A stretch of DNA of 64,000 bases from CAVZRC01 sp963777695. GTDB lineage: Bacteria > Planctomycetota > Planctomycetia > Isosphaerales > Isosphaeraceae. How positions within the stretch are numbered: the stretch's first letter is position 1; every line of letters starts with the position of its first letter. The position numbers were made by a program, and so were the translations under genes. Location: the NCBI GenBank assembly GCA_963777695.1, contig CAVZRC010000004.1, positions 1,612,001-1,676,000 on the forward strand, given 5' to 3'. Under the pieces are notes generated by a model. The model was not told where the DNA came from and searched no databases. It saw only the letters and a program-made list of their open reading frames with translations. Below are positions 9,832 to 17,830 of the stretch, in pieces.

Positions 9832-12800
9832 TCATCGAGGCGAGGTGGGCGATTTCTCGGGCGTCCTCACGGTCGCATCCCAGAGTTTGGCGACCTGGTC
9901 CTCGCCCATGGAAGCGAGGAGCCGGCCATCGGGGTGGAAGGCGGCCCCTCTGACGTGATCGGTATGGCCCTCGAGGACGAGCGTCTCCTGGCCGCTGGTC
10001 GTGTCCCAGATTCTCACCGTGCGATCGGCGCCGGCGGAGACCAGGCGATCGCCGTTGGCGTTGAACGAGACGCTGAAGACATGATCGTTGTGGCCCCTGA
10101 GCGCCAGGATCTGGCTCGCGGTGGCGAGGTCCCAGAACCGTACGGTCGCGTCTTCGGAACCGGTGGCGACGGTCCGACCGTTGGGATGAAAGGCGACCGA
10201 CCAGACGGCTCCCCGATGGCCGCGCAGCTCGCCGAGGAGCCCGCGCTTGGTGAGGTCCCAGAGCTTCACCGTGCGATCGGTGCTGGCCGACGCGAGCATG
10301 GTGCCGGCGGGGTGGAAATCCAGTCCCCAGATATAGTCTTGATGGCCGCGGAAGGAATCGATCAGCTTGCCCGACGCCGCATCCCAGAGGTAGACCGTCC
10401 TGTCGGCACCTGCCGAAGCAATCCGCTTCCCCTGGGGATCGAACCGGACGCAGAACACCGCGTTTCCGTGATCGGGGACGTCCGGGTTGCCGACCATCGC
10501 GCGGATCTCTTTCATCGAGGCGAGATCCCAGAGCCGGACGGTCCCATCCCGGCCGCCCGACGTCAGCGACGTCCCGTCCGGGGAGAAGGCCACGCAACTG
10601 GCTTCGTCCGTGTGCCCGCCGAGGCTCTGGATCTGCTCGCCGCTGGCCGGGTCGAACAGCCGCAAGGTATGGTCCGCCAGGGCCAGGGCCAACATCGTGC
10701 CGCGGGGGTGAAAGGCCCCTCCCCGGACCACGCCTCCTCGTGGTTCCAGCGTGCGCGCGTCCTGGCCGACTCGCGGATCCCAGAGCTTCGCGGTGCCGTC
10801 GGAGCTGGCCGAGGCGAGGCGTTTGGCGGCGGGGCCGAAGGCCAGGCCGCGGACCCCGTGCAGGTGGCCCCGGATCGTATGCAACAGGCGGCCACCTTCG
10901 AGCTCCCAGATCCGGATGGTCTTGTCGTCGCCCCCCGCGGCGAGCGTGCGGCCGTCGGGGCTGAACGACAGGCTGAGGGCGGCCCGGGCGAGGCCGGGTA
11001 GTCGCTGCAATTCCTTGCCGTCGGTCGTGTCCCAGATCGCGATCGCCGAACCCGAGGCCGGCGCCGCGAGCCTTCGTCCGTCGGGGTGGAAGGCCATCGA
11101 CAGCACCCCGCTGCCCTCTCCCTGGAACCGCCGGAGCACTTGACCGGTCGCCGGATCCCAGAGCAGGATCGTCCCGGCGCTATCGGCCGAGGCGATCCGG
11201 GCTCCATCGGGGCTGTAGGCGACGGAAAGGACCCTCGCACCATGCTCGCGGAAGGTGCGGAGTTCCTGCCCCGTTTCGAGGTCCCAGAGTTTCACGGTCC
11301 GGTCGCTGCTGGCGGACGCGAGCTGCTTGCCGCCGGGATGGAATGACAGGCCCCAGACGGCCAGGGGCTCGCGGCCGGCGCGATCGTCGGTGTGGGTGGC
11401 ATGCCCGGAGAGAACCCGATGGACGTGTCCCGTGGCCGGGTCCCAGACCCGGATCGTGGCGTCGAGCCCCGAGGACGCGACCCGCGTCCCGTCGGGACTG
11501 AAGCGGACGCATCGGGGCGCGTCGGTATGTTCGCGGAATTTCGCGAGGAGCCGACCGGTGGCCGGGTCCCAGACCTGGACAGTCCGGTCCTCGCCGGCGG
11601 TGGCGATCCGCGTCCCGTCGGTGCTGAAGGCCAGGCTCCAGATGAAACCCTCGTGCCCCCGGTAGGTCCGCAGGTCGGAGTGGAGCAGGCGATCGAGGTA
11701 GAACCACTCGAATTCGCGGAGGTCGGGGTCCCTGGGCGAGGCGGGGACCTCCTGCGTCAGCAGCTCCTCGACACGAGGCAGGTTGGTGTCGTTCCAGTAG
11801 CGTTGGGCCAGGTTGACGTGCGCCACGTAGGCCGTGCGGCGCAGCCGATCCGCGGTGATTTCCAGGGTGTCGTTGACCTTGCGGACCCGGTCGCGCTGGA
11901 GCTCGGCTTCGTGACGGGCGGTCTCCGCCTCGGCTTCCCGGTCCAGGGCGCGCCGCCATTGCCAGAGCACGCCCGCCGAGCCGATGGCCGCGACCGCGAC
12001 CACGAGGCCGACGAGGGCGGCGATCGCCGGCTTCCTTTTGGCCCACTTGACCAGGCGCTCGCCCAGGGTCACGGCCCGGGCCTGGATCGGCTCGCCGGCG
12101 AGGTAGCGGCGCAGGTCCTCGGCCATCTCCTCGGCCGACTGGTAGCGCCGCTTCGGGTCCCGCTCGATCGCCTTGAGGATGATCGTCTCGAGGTCGCGGG
12201 GGATGCGACGATCCACGCGGCGGGGCGGGAGCGGGACCTGGTTCTGGATCTCCTCGACCAGCTTGAGCCGGTCCGAGGCCTGGAACGCGGGCCTCAGGAG
12301 CAGGAGCTCGTACAGGGTCAAGCCGAGCGCGTAGACGTCGGCTCGGACGTCGCACGTCTTCTGGAACCGCTCGGGGGCCATGTAGCGCAGGGTGCCGACG
12401 ATGTCGCCGGTCTGGGTCAGTCCGCCGGCCTGATCGTCGTCGACCAGCTTGGCCAGGCCGAAGTCGGTGACCCAAACGACCCCGGCGGCGTCGAGGAGGA
12501 GGTTCGAGGGTTTGATGTCCCGATGGATCAGGCCGCGGGCGTGGGCATAGGCCAGCGCGCCGGCCGTCTGGTGGCCGATCTGGGCCACGCTCCGGAGGAA
12601 ATGTCGCTGGGTGGGTTCCAGATGGCTACCATCGGTCCGATCGTCGCAACTGGCCGAGGGGGGCGGAGTATGATGACTCGAGACGAGTCGTCGGTTCTCC
12701 GCATCGGGGAGCGTCGCGGGCTGGGCCTTGCCGCGGCCCTCGGCCGGGTCGAAGGGTATCGTGGTCGCCCCGTTGCCGTGCTCCGCGCTCTGGAGGAGGT

Positions 12801-13485
12801 TGGGTTCCCGGAACCCTTCGGTCATCAGCGACATGGCCACCTGGCTGAGCCGCGGGGTTTCGGAGGGGTCCGGGGCGGTCCTGGCGAGCCGTCGGTTCGC
12901 GGACATCCGTCGGCGGCTCGCGGTGACCAGGGTTGACTGCTCGTAGTCCTTGAGCCGGCGGAGTTCGGCGATCACCTGGTCGAGGCTCTGTCCCTGGATG
13001 AATTGCATCGCGTAGAAGAAGGCGTCGCCGTCCTGTCCGACCTCGAATACGGGGACGATGTTGGAATGGTGGAGTCTGGCGGCGGAGCGTGCCTCGCGGC
13101 GGAACCGTTCCAGGGCCTTGGTGTCGCGGGCGGCGTGCAGGGGGAGCACCTTGAGCGCGACCCGACGGCCCAGCGAGATCTGCTCGGCCTCATAGACGAC
13201 GCCCATCCCGCCGCGGCCGACCTCGCGGCGGATCTGGTAATCGCCGATCTGACGCCCCGCGACGGCGGGCGCCGAGGCCGCGGGGTCCGCGGCCTGCTTG
13301 AGGTCTTCCTCGACCTGCTCGAGGGCCCCCATGGCCTCCAGGAGGTCGGCGAGATCGTCGGCCAGGTCGGGATAACGGGCGCGATACTCGTCGAGGGTGG
13401 GCCGCTCGCCGCGGCGAGATCGTTCCATGAACTCGTTGACGATGGCATTGAGCAGCTCATATTGACCTGACGCATCGTTGGGCAT
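9832..13485 (-). CDS. Ser/Thr protein kinase with C-terminal WD40 propeller
   Basis: 1217 residues. N-terminal helical region, then a kinase domain from about residue 83 (P-loop GRGGMGVVYEAE, Lys in VALKVL, catalytic HRDIKPSN, TDFGLAK), with a long low-complexity insert (about residues 180-290) before the catalytic loop. One transmembrane segment near residue 505 (AIAALVGLVVAVAAIGSAGVL) separates it from a short coiled coil and roughly a dozen WD40 repeats (FSPDGTRIATAGEDRTVQVW type). The kinase is cytoplasmic and the propeller would lie outside the membrane as a sensor or docking surface. It starts 27 bp after the stop of the ECF sigma gene, so the two form one operon. No frame defects over 3.6 kb. 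Confidence 0.92.
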   Translation of the reverse strand: MPNDASGQYELLNAIVNEFMERSRRGERPTLDEYRARYPDLADDLADLLEAMGALEQVEEDLKQAADPAASAPAVAGRQIGDYQIRREVGRGGMGVVYEAEQISLGRRVALKVLPLHAARDTKALERFRREARSAARLHHSNIVPVFEVGQDGDAFFYAMQFIQGQSLDQVIAELRRLKDYEQSTLVTASRRRMSANRRLARTAPDPSETPRLSQVAMSLMTEGFREPNLLQSAEHGNGATTIPFDPAEGRGKAQPATLPDAENRRLVSSHHTPPPSASCDDRTDGSHLEPTQRHFLRSVAQIGHQTAGALAYAHARGLIHRDIKPSNLLLDAAGVVWVTDFGLAKLVDDDQAGGLTQTGDIVGTLRYMAPERFQKTCDVRADVYALGLTLYELLLLRPAFQASDRLKLVEEIQNQVPLPPRRVDRRIPRDLETIILKAIERDPKRRYQSAEEMAEDLRRYLAGEPIQARAVTLGERLVKWAKRKPAIAALVGLVVAVAAIGSAGVLWQWRRALDREAEAETARHEAELQRDRVRKVNDTLEITADRLRRTAYVAHVNLAQRYWNDTNLPRVEELLTQEVPASPRDPDLREFEWFYLDRLLHSDLRTYRGHEGFIWSLAFSTDGTRIATAGEDRTVQVWDPATGRLLAKFREHTDAPRCVRFSPDGTRVASSGLDATIRVWDPATGHVHRVLSGHATHTDDRAGREPLAVWGLSFHPGGKQLASASSDRTVKLWDLETGQELRTFREHGARVLSVAYSPDGARIASADSAGTILLWDPATGQVLRRFQGEGSGVLSMAFHPDGRRLAAPASGSAIAIWDTTDGKELQRLPGLARAALSLSFSPDGRTLAAGGDDKTIRIWELEGGRLLHTIRGHLHGVRGLAFGPAAKRLASASSDGTAKLWDPRVGQDARTLEPRGGVVRGGAFHPRGTMLALALADHTLRLFDPASGEQIQSLGGHTDEASCVAFSPDGTSLTSGGRDGTVRLWDLASMKEIRAMVGNPDVPDHGNAVFCVRFDPQGKRIASAGADRTVYLWDAASGKLIDSFRGHQDYIWGLDFHPAGTMLASASTDRTVKLWDLTKRGLLGELRGHRGAVWSVAFHPNGRTVATGSEDATVRFWDLATASQILALRGHNDHVFSVSFNANGDRLVSAGADRTVRIWDTTSGQETLVLEGHTDHVRGAAFHPDGRLLASMGEDQVAKLWDATVRTPEKSPTSPR

Positions 13486-13512
13486 CGCCGTCGGACTCCG
13501 CTGCGAGCCGCC

Positions 13513-14127
13513 TCATTGACTGGCGAGCATCTGCTTGAGTTGCTTCAGGGCCAGGATATAACGCTTGGCGGCGACCGACTCCTCGATCCCCAGCTCGGCC
13601 GCGGTTTCCGAGAGGGTCAGGTGCTCGAAATGCCGCAAGGCAAGGACGTCGCGATCGAGGGGATCCATGGCGTTGAGCGATTCCTGGAGGCCGAGGATCC
13701 GCCCGGCCCGCATCGCCTCCTGGGTCGGCGAAGTGAACTGGCCCATGAGCTGGGCCGCCAGCGCCGTCGAGGTGGTGGTGGGCAGCGCATCGCGGTACAG
13801 CGACACATCCATGCTAGCCTGGGTCAACGAGCCCAGGTTCTGGGCGTGCAGGGCCGCCAGTCGCTCCTTGACGAGCTTGCGGAGCCAGAGGATCGGGTGC
13901 GACTTCGGCCCGTGGGGACATTCGCCGTAACGGTTACTGGCCAGGTCCAGGGTATCGCGGAGCACCCGATCGATCTCGACTCTCCCCTGGAGCCGGCGAT
14001 CGAGGCGGAGCTCGACCATGCGGCGCAGCCTGTGCTCGTTGGCCGACCAGACCTCGCGGAGCGCGGCCGGATCGCCTCGCTGGACTTTTTCCGCGACACC
14101 CGGCGGATCGCTCATCTCGTTGCCCAT
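13513..14127 (-). CDS. ECF-type RNA polymerase sigma factor
   Basis: 204 residues from ATG 14127 (ATG 14115 also possible; the open frame extends further upstream without family-like sequence). Region 2-like part: HRLRRMVELRLDRRLQGR. Region 4: MDPLDRDVLALRHFEHLTLSETAAELGI, a clear helix-turn-helix. This is the planctomycete ECF type that pairs with large Ser/Thr kinases; the kinase gene follows 27 bp downstream. Likely role: transcription controlled by the adjacent kinase (inference from operon structure and known ECF/STK pairs). Confidence 0.9.
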   Translation of the reverse strand: MGNEMSDPPGVAEKVQRGDPAALREVWSANEHRLRRMVELRLDRRLQGRVEIDRVLRDTLDLASNRYGECPHGPKSHPILWLRKLVKERLAALHAQNLGSLTQASMDVSLYRDALPTTTSTALAAQLMGQFTSPTQEAMRAGRILGLQESLNAMDPLDRDVLALRHFEHLTLSETAAELGIEESVAAKRYILALKQLKQMLASQ

Positions 14128-14364
14128 GGGTCGCTCGGATTTTCTGGACCGTCGCACGATCAAGGAAGTCCGGGACGTGGGAAGAACCCTGCGACCGTCT
14201 GGCCCGTGGTCGTCCCGACCGCCCTGGAACCAGTCTATTGATCCATCCGCGATTGCACAAGGCTGGATCGCAGTCGTTTCCGGGACGGTTTCAACGCTTT
14301 CGGCCTTTTCGCTGGTGGCGACGGACGGATGTGATGGGCCGAGGGGTGCGGGGCGAGGGCCTGC

Positions 14365-14386
14365 GGATCGGGCTGACGCCCGATCC
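14365..14386. repeat. REP-type hairpin upstream of the mobile island
   Basis: Perfect 9-bp arms GGATCGGGC/GCCCGATCC with a TGAC loop. The same hairpin forms the inner part of the full REPs at 16841-16859 and 17573-17650. It lies in the gene-free interval 14128-14435 and is probably an isolated REP half. Confidence 0.6.
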
Positions 14387-14435
14387 GAGGCGCCGCTGAC
14401 ACTCGGGCGCGAGGCGAGTTGTCCGCAGTGAGATC

Positions 14436-14494
14436 GGGACATGTGACCACGGTCGTGAGATCGTGGTTCGGACGGGACGAAGGTCCTCCAACCT
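14436..14494 (-). repeat. Outer part of left REP flanking the RAYT gene, split by the IS110 insertion
   Basis: Together with 16841-16859 this rebuilds a ~78-bp REP that is the reverse complement of 17573-17650, with about two mismatches. It contains the hairpin ACCACGGT-6 nt-ACCGTGGT (one mismatch in this copy). The IS110-type element interrupts it at core CT 14493-14494. Confidence 0.85.
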
Positions 14495-14508
14495 TGTATG
14501 TTTCATCG

Positions 14509-14743
14509 TCGGCAGTTGGGCTGTCATACTGCTGGCAGTGTCGTGGGGAGATCTTTCACCAACCTGAGGCTTCGACCTCTTGCCCGAGATTGGTCCCTTC
14601 GGCTTGGGCTCAAGGCATAGGTACATCATGCGGCCTGGACCGCTTATCACAAGGATTACCTTACCCAAGATCCCCGGAGGAGACTCACGCCTCCCCCTTC
14701 GGCACTCGTCATACACGATGTCCCTGGTCTCCGGAGGTCGTCC
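14509..14743 (+). ncRNA. Candidate bridge RNA of the IS110 element
   Basis: Not homology-based. Two loops follow the guide layout known from IS621. Target loop: CCAACCT (14559-14565) is identical to the left target flank including core CT; a GAGG/CCTC hairpin follows (14566-14579); then GCCCGAG (14582-14588) is complementary to the right flank CTCGGGC. Donor loop: GGTACATC (14620-14627) is identical to the element's right end; a GCGG/CCGC hairpin follows (14630-14643); then ACAAG (14649-14653) is complementary to CTTGT at the left end. The start is estimated from the junction promoter; the 3' end is unknown. Confidence 0.75.
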
Positions 14744-16489
14744 ATGTCCATCACCCTGTCCCTCGACCGCATCGGCGTCGGCATCGACACCGCGCGATAC
14801 GGTCATCGTGTCTCCTTCCTCGGGCCCGATCGCCAACCGGCCGCCCGGCCGATCACCGTCCTCGAAAACCACGCCGGGTATCAGTCCCTCAAGGATAAGC
14901 TGATGCAATTGCATGAGCAAAACCCAAATGCGCACTTCCACGTGCGCATCGATGCCGCCGGACAATACGCCACCAATCTCAAGCATTTCCTCCGCGGCCT
15001 CAAGCTCCCCATGACTCTCTCCATCGGCGAGCCCAAGCGCAACAAGGATTACCAGAAGGCGCACTTCCCCAAGCGCACCACCGACGACACCGAGAGCCAG
15101 GCCATGGCCCGATTCGCCATCGTCGAGCAGCCCGACGCCACGCCGGCCTCCTCGCCCGAGATGGACCTGTTGCGCGAGGTCGCCGGTCGCTTGCAGGCCC
15201 AGGTCAAGCAGACCACCCAGGCCGTCAACCGACTCCACAACCTCCTGGCCCGCACCTTCCCCGAGCTCGCCACCTTGACCGACGACATCGCCGTCGGATG
15301 GGCCTTGCACTTGCTGGGCCGATATCCCACCGCCGAGCGCATCGCCGCGGCTGACCTCGCTTCCCTCGAGGAGATCCCCCATCTCGCCGACGAGAAAGCC
15401 CAGGCCGTGTATCAGGCCGCCGGGCAATCGGTCGCGTCGCTGCGCGGGCCGGTGGCCGAGGCCCTCGTCGGCGATCTCGTGGCCCAGGTCCGGCACTGCC
15501 AGGGCGCCGAGAAGGCCATGCGGAAGTTGTTGACCACCACCTTCGCCGCCTTGCCCGCCTCGCCTCATGCCCAGGTCGTCACCATCCCCGGCATCGGCGC
15601 GGCCACGGCTGCGGTCCTGGTCGCCAAGATCGTCGACATCGACCGCTTCCAGACGCCCTACCAGGTCGTCGGCTATTTCGGCGCCTTTCCCGAGGAGAAC
15701 CGATCGGGGGTCAACAAGAAGGGCCATCCCTTGCCCCCCGGCACGATGCGCATGTCGTTCAAGGGCAACGATCTGGTGCGCAGCTACCTCTGGAATGCGG
15801 CGCGGACGGCGATTCGCTGTAACCCCGCCGTCGCCCCGCTCTATCGCCGCCTGAGGGCCAAAGGCAAGCGGGGCGATGTCGCGATGGGCCATTGCATGCG
15901 CAAGCTGCTCCACCTGGTCTTCGCCGTCTGGAAGTCCGATCGTCCCTTCGACGCGAAGCATCACGCCTGGGAGGGCGCCGAGGAGACGTCCACCGCCGGC
16001 GATCACGGCACCGGGTCGGCGCCGGCCATCAACGAGGAGGCCGAGGGCCACAAGCGGGACATGCCCGCGGAGAAAGTGGTCACCCCGGCCACCCCGAGCG
16101 TAGGTCCGGCGGCGGATCCTGTCAAGACCACGACGGCACCGGGCACGGCGCCGCCCCGGGTCGATTTCGCATTCTTGCGCCAACAGATTACTATCGAAAA
16201 GGTGCTTACACATCTGGGTATCTTGGACCGGATGCGCGGCGATGGCCAGCAACGCCGCGGTCCCTGTCCGCTGCATAGCCACCCCGGGGCCCCGGACCGG
16301 ACCTTCTCGGTCCATCTGGGCAAGGGCGCGTTCCGGTGCTTCCGGGCGGATTGCGGGGTCCGAGGCAACGCATTGGATCTGTGGGCGGCCATCCATCGCC
16401 TGTCGCTGTACGACGCGGCGCTTCACCTGGCCGAGACCTTCGGACTTCCCCGGAGCAGAGAAGAGGAACCCGTAAGAGGGACCCGTTGA
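14744..16489 (+). CDS. IS110-family transposase fused to a CHC2 zinc domain
   Basis: 581 residues; GGAGGT precedes ATG 14744. Residues ~10-130 match the DEDD RuvC-like domain, with the expected acidic positions filled by D15 (GIDTA), D70 (RIDAAGQY, normally Glu), D114 and E117 (TTDDTES, normally KTDxxDA). Residues ~285-400 are the Tnp domain (TIPGIGAATAAVLVAKI, then RSGV with Ser321 as the likely nucleophile, KGNDLVRSYLWNAA). After a charged linker, residues ~470-575 resemble the DnaG CHC2 zinc-binding domain: CPLH (C508, H511), TFSVHLGKGAFRC (C532), CG (C537) and GNALDLWAAI. IS110 transposases are usually about 300-450 residues, so the tail is an addition. It probably binds DNA or RNA, but its role is unknown. 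Confidence 0.9.
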   Translation: MSITLSLDRIGVGIDTARYGHRVSFLGPDRQPAARPITVLENHAGYQSLKDKLMQLHEQNPNAHFHVRIDAAGQYATNLKHFLRGLKLPMTLSIGEPKRNKDYQKAHFPKRTTDDTESQAMARFAIVEQPDATPASSPEMDLLREVAGRLQAQVKQTTQAVNRLHNLLARTFPELATLTDDIAVGWALHLLGRYPTAERIAAADLASLEEIPHLADEKAQAVYQAAGQSVASLRGPVAEALVGDLVAQVRHCQGAEKAMRKLLTTTFAALPASPHAQVVTIPGIGAATAAVLVAKIVDIDRFQTPYQVVGYFGAFPEENRSGVNKKGHPLPPGTMRMSFKGNDLVRSYLWNAARTAIRCNPAVAPLYRRLRAKGKRGDVAMGHCMRKLLHLVFAVWKSDRPFDAKHHAWEGAEETSTAGDHGTGSAPAINEEAEGHKRDMPAEKVVTPATPSVGPAADPVKTTTAPGTAPPRVDFAFLRQQITIEKVLTHLGILDRMRGDGQQRRGPCPLHSHPGAPDRTFSVHLGKGAFRCFRADCGVRGNALDLWAAIHRLSLYDAALHLAETFGLPRSREEEPVRGTR

Positions 16490-16840
16490 CCGCGTGCGAT
16501 ACCGGTATGATGCCGACTCGGGCGTCACCCACGACGAGGTAGGACCGACCGTGCGGCTTCGCCGGAATCGGCAAGAGGCCCCCATGGCAATGATCCGTGA
16601 TCTTGGGGAGGGCGTGGTCATCAGGCCGCAACGCTGTCGCTCGGCGAAATCGAGGGCATGAATAGCCACCGGCGATCTTGCGGTCGTAAGAGTAGTCAGC
16701 ACGCGGACGACCTCCGGAGAGTGCTTGCCTGCAATCTCGCCACGGGAAGGATTCGCGGGACCGTTCAGTGTGCGCCCCGAGAGATCGGAATCGCTGGCCG
16801 TCATCACGGCCGACGGCTCTTGACTTTCAACGGTACATCT
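16490..16840 (+). other. 3' non-coding region of the IS110 element
   Basis: 351 bp with no convincing open frame, identical in copy 2 as far as I can read. It ends with TTGACT (16820-16825), which acts as a -35 box only when the ends are joined. Its length is unexplained; it may carry a second structured RNA or transposase-binding sites. Confidence 0.5.
16820..16840 (+). promoter_or_regulatory. Right-end half of a circle-junction promoter
   Basis: TTGACT at 16820-16825 is followed by 15 nt to the CT core. If the element circularises, the left end adds TG and then TATGTT (14497-14502), giving exactly 17 bp between -35 and -10. IS110-family circles are known to form such junction promoters; here it would drive the bridge RNA candidate and the transposase. 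Confidence 0.7.
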
Positions 16841-16859
16841 CGGGCGTCAGCCCGATCCG
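16841..16859 (-). repeat. Inner part of the split left REP
   Basis: CGGGCGTCAGCCCGATCCG; the hairpin arms CGGGC/GCCCG enclose GTCA. It continues the REP interrupted at 14494 and adjoins the 3' end of the RAYT gene. Confidence 0.85.
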
Positions 16860-16874
16860 AGGCGCAGGCCGCAC

Positions 16875-17429
16875 TCAGGCGCGCGGTGATTCATCCTCGT
16901 CATCGCCTTCCTGATCATCATCGATGTGAGCCAAGAACGCATCGGCCGCCGCAAGCGATGACTCCAACCCGACGAGGTCGTGCTTCCCATCCTGCCTCGC
17001 GATATACGCCAGCATGGCGAAGACGTTCTTGTCGCCCAGGCTCTCGACGTGATAGCCTCGCCCCCAGAGCTGGCGAAGTCCGTATCGCGCCTCCAACTCG
17101 GGATAGTCCTCGAAGGCCCTCTTGCTGGTCGTCGACTTGATCCAGCGCATGACCTGCGCCGGCGATTGGCTCGGTCGAAGTCGCGCACAAAAATGGACGT
17201 GATTGAGGGCCAGGGCTAATCCGAATCGCTTGATCTTCTTGGCGACGCAGATCGACTCGATCTCGCGGACCAGGAACGGCGTGAGGACCGGGCCGAGGAT
17301 GCGACGGTTGAACCTGGTTCTCCAGACGAAGTGATAATCGAGCTTGTAATGCGTGTGCCCTCCCAGGTCATAGCGGACAACCTCTCGGGAGTCCTCGACC
17401 AGGGAGGTCGTGGTGAAAGCGGGACGCAT
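16875..17429 (-). CDS. REP-associated tyrosine transposase (IS200/IS605-like TnpA, RAYT)
   Basis: 184 residues from ATG 17429, with AGGAGGT upstream. The Y1 transposase marks are present: YKLDYHFVWRTRFNRR near the N-terminus, the HUH motif in LNHVHFCARL, and the catalytic tyrosine in GYHVESLG, followed by an acidic tail. These enzymes cut and rejoin single-stranded DNA at REP hairpins. The gene is bracketed by two nearly identical inverted REPs (14436-14494 plus 16841-16859, and 17573-17650), the standard RAYT layout. It appears intact and is probably responsible for REP spread in this genome. Confidence 0.9.
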   Translation of the reverse strand: MRPAFTTTSLVEDSREVVRYDLGGHTHYKLDYHFVWRTRFNRRILGPVLTPFLVREIESICVAKKIKRFGLALALNHVHFCARLRPSQSPAQVMRWIKSTTSKRAFEDYPELEARYGLRQLWGRGYHVESLGDKNVFAMLAYIARQDGKHDLVGLESSLAAADAFLAHIDDDQEGDDEDESPRA

Positions 17430-17572
17430 TTTCGAGACCTCCTCGCATCATCGCGTCGTGATGGAATCGTCATGGAGCCTGCTATCATAAACGGATAGCC
17501 TTCCATGCGGTAAGGCGGTCTCGATGGTCTCGGAGATGGAGGACCATGCGTCTCGGTGCCGGCGCGGGCCGA

Positions 17573-17650
17573 CGGATCGGGCTGACGCCCGAGGCTGGAG
17601 GACCTTCGTCCCGTCCGAACCACGGTCTCACGACCGTGGTCACATGTCCC
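17573..17650 (+). repeat. Right REP flanking the RAYT gene
   Basis: 78 bp, uninterrupted. Contains CGGGC/GCCCG and ACCACGGT-CTCACG-ACCGTGGT hairpins. It is inverted relative to the left REP and serves as the reference for the empty IS110 target site (reads CCAGCCT where both occupied sites read CCAACCT). Confidence 0.88.
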
Positions 17651-17655
17651 TATTC

Positions 17656-17830
17656 TCAGCGCATGCTCATCTCGAAGAATGGCGACCGCCATCGACTATA
17701 CGGGGGTTCCTTGTTGACCGATCCGATGAGATCGCGGAGGCGTTCGCGGTAAATCCCAGTCGTCGGCGGGGCCGAAGCGGCAGAATATGACGCGACGGGG
17801 ATGGTCGTGGTCGCGGAGCCAGGCGACGAT
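17656..17830 (-). pseudogene. C-terminal remnant, possibly of a macro-domain protein
   Basis: Directly downstream of the redoxin/sigma stop, the minus strand reads IVAWLRDHDHPRRVIFCRFG, then after one frameshift IYRERLRDL and a stop at 17656. The helix-strand-helix pattern resembles the end of macro (Appr-1''-p) domains. No 5' part is present, and the REP lies 5 bp beyond, so this looks like debris of REP/RAYT activity. Family assignment is tentative. Confidence 0.4.

Larger units (their letters stand above)
14495..16840 (+). mobile_element. IS110-family element, copy 1, intact
   Basis: Ends were placed by comparison with the second copy (44892-47235) and with the uninterrupted REP at 17573-17650. 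Both insertions lie between CCAACCT and CGGGCG, with CT at both junctions and no longer target duplication, as expected for IS110 recombination at a CT core. Layout: 249-bp 5' non-coding region (bridge RNA candidate), 581-codon transposase, 351-bp 3' non-coding region. The two copies differ by a handful of substitutions and two single-base deletions in copy 2. Confidence 0.9.
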
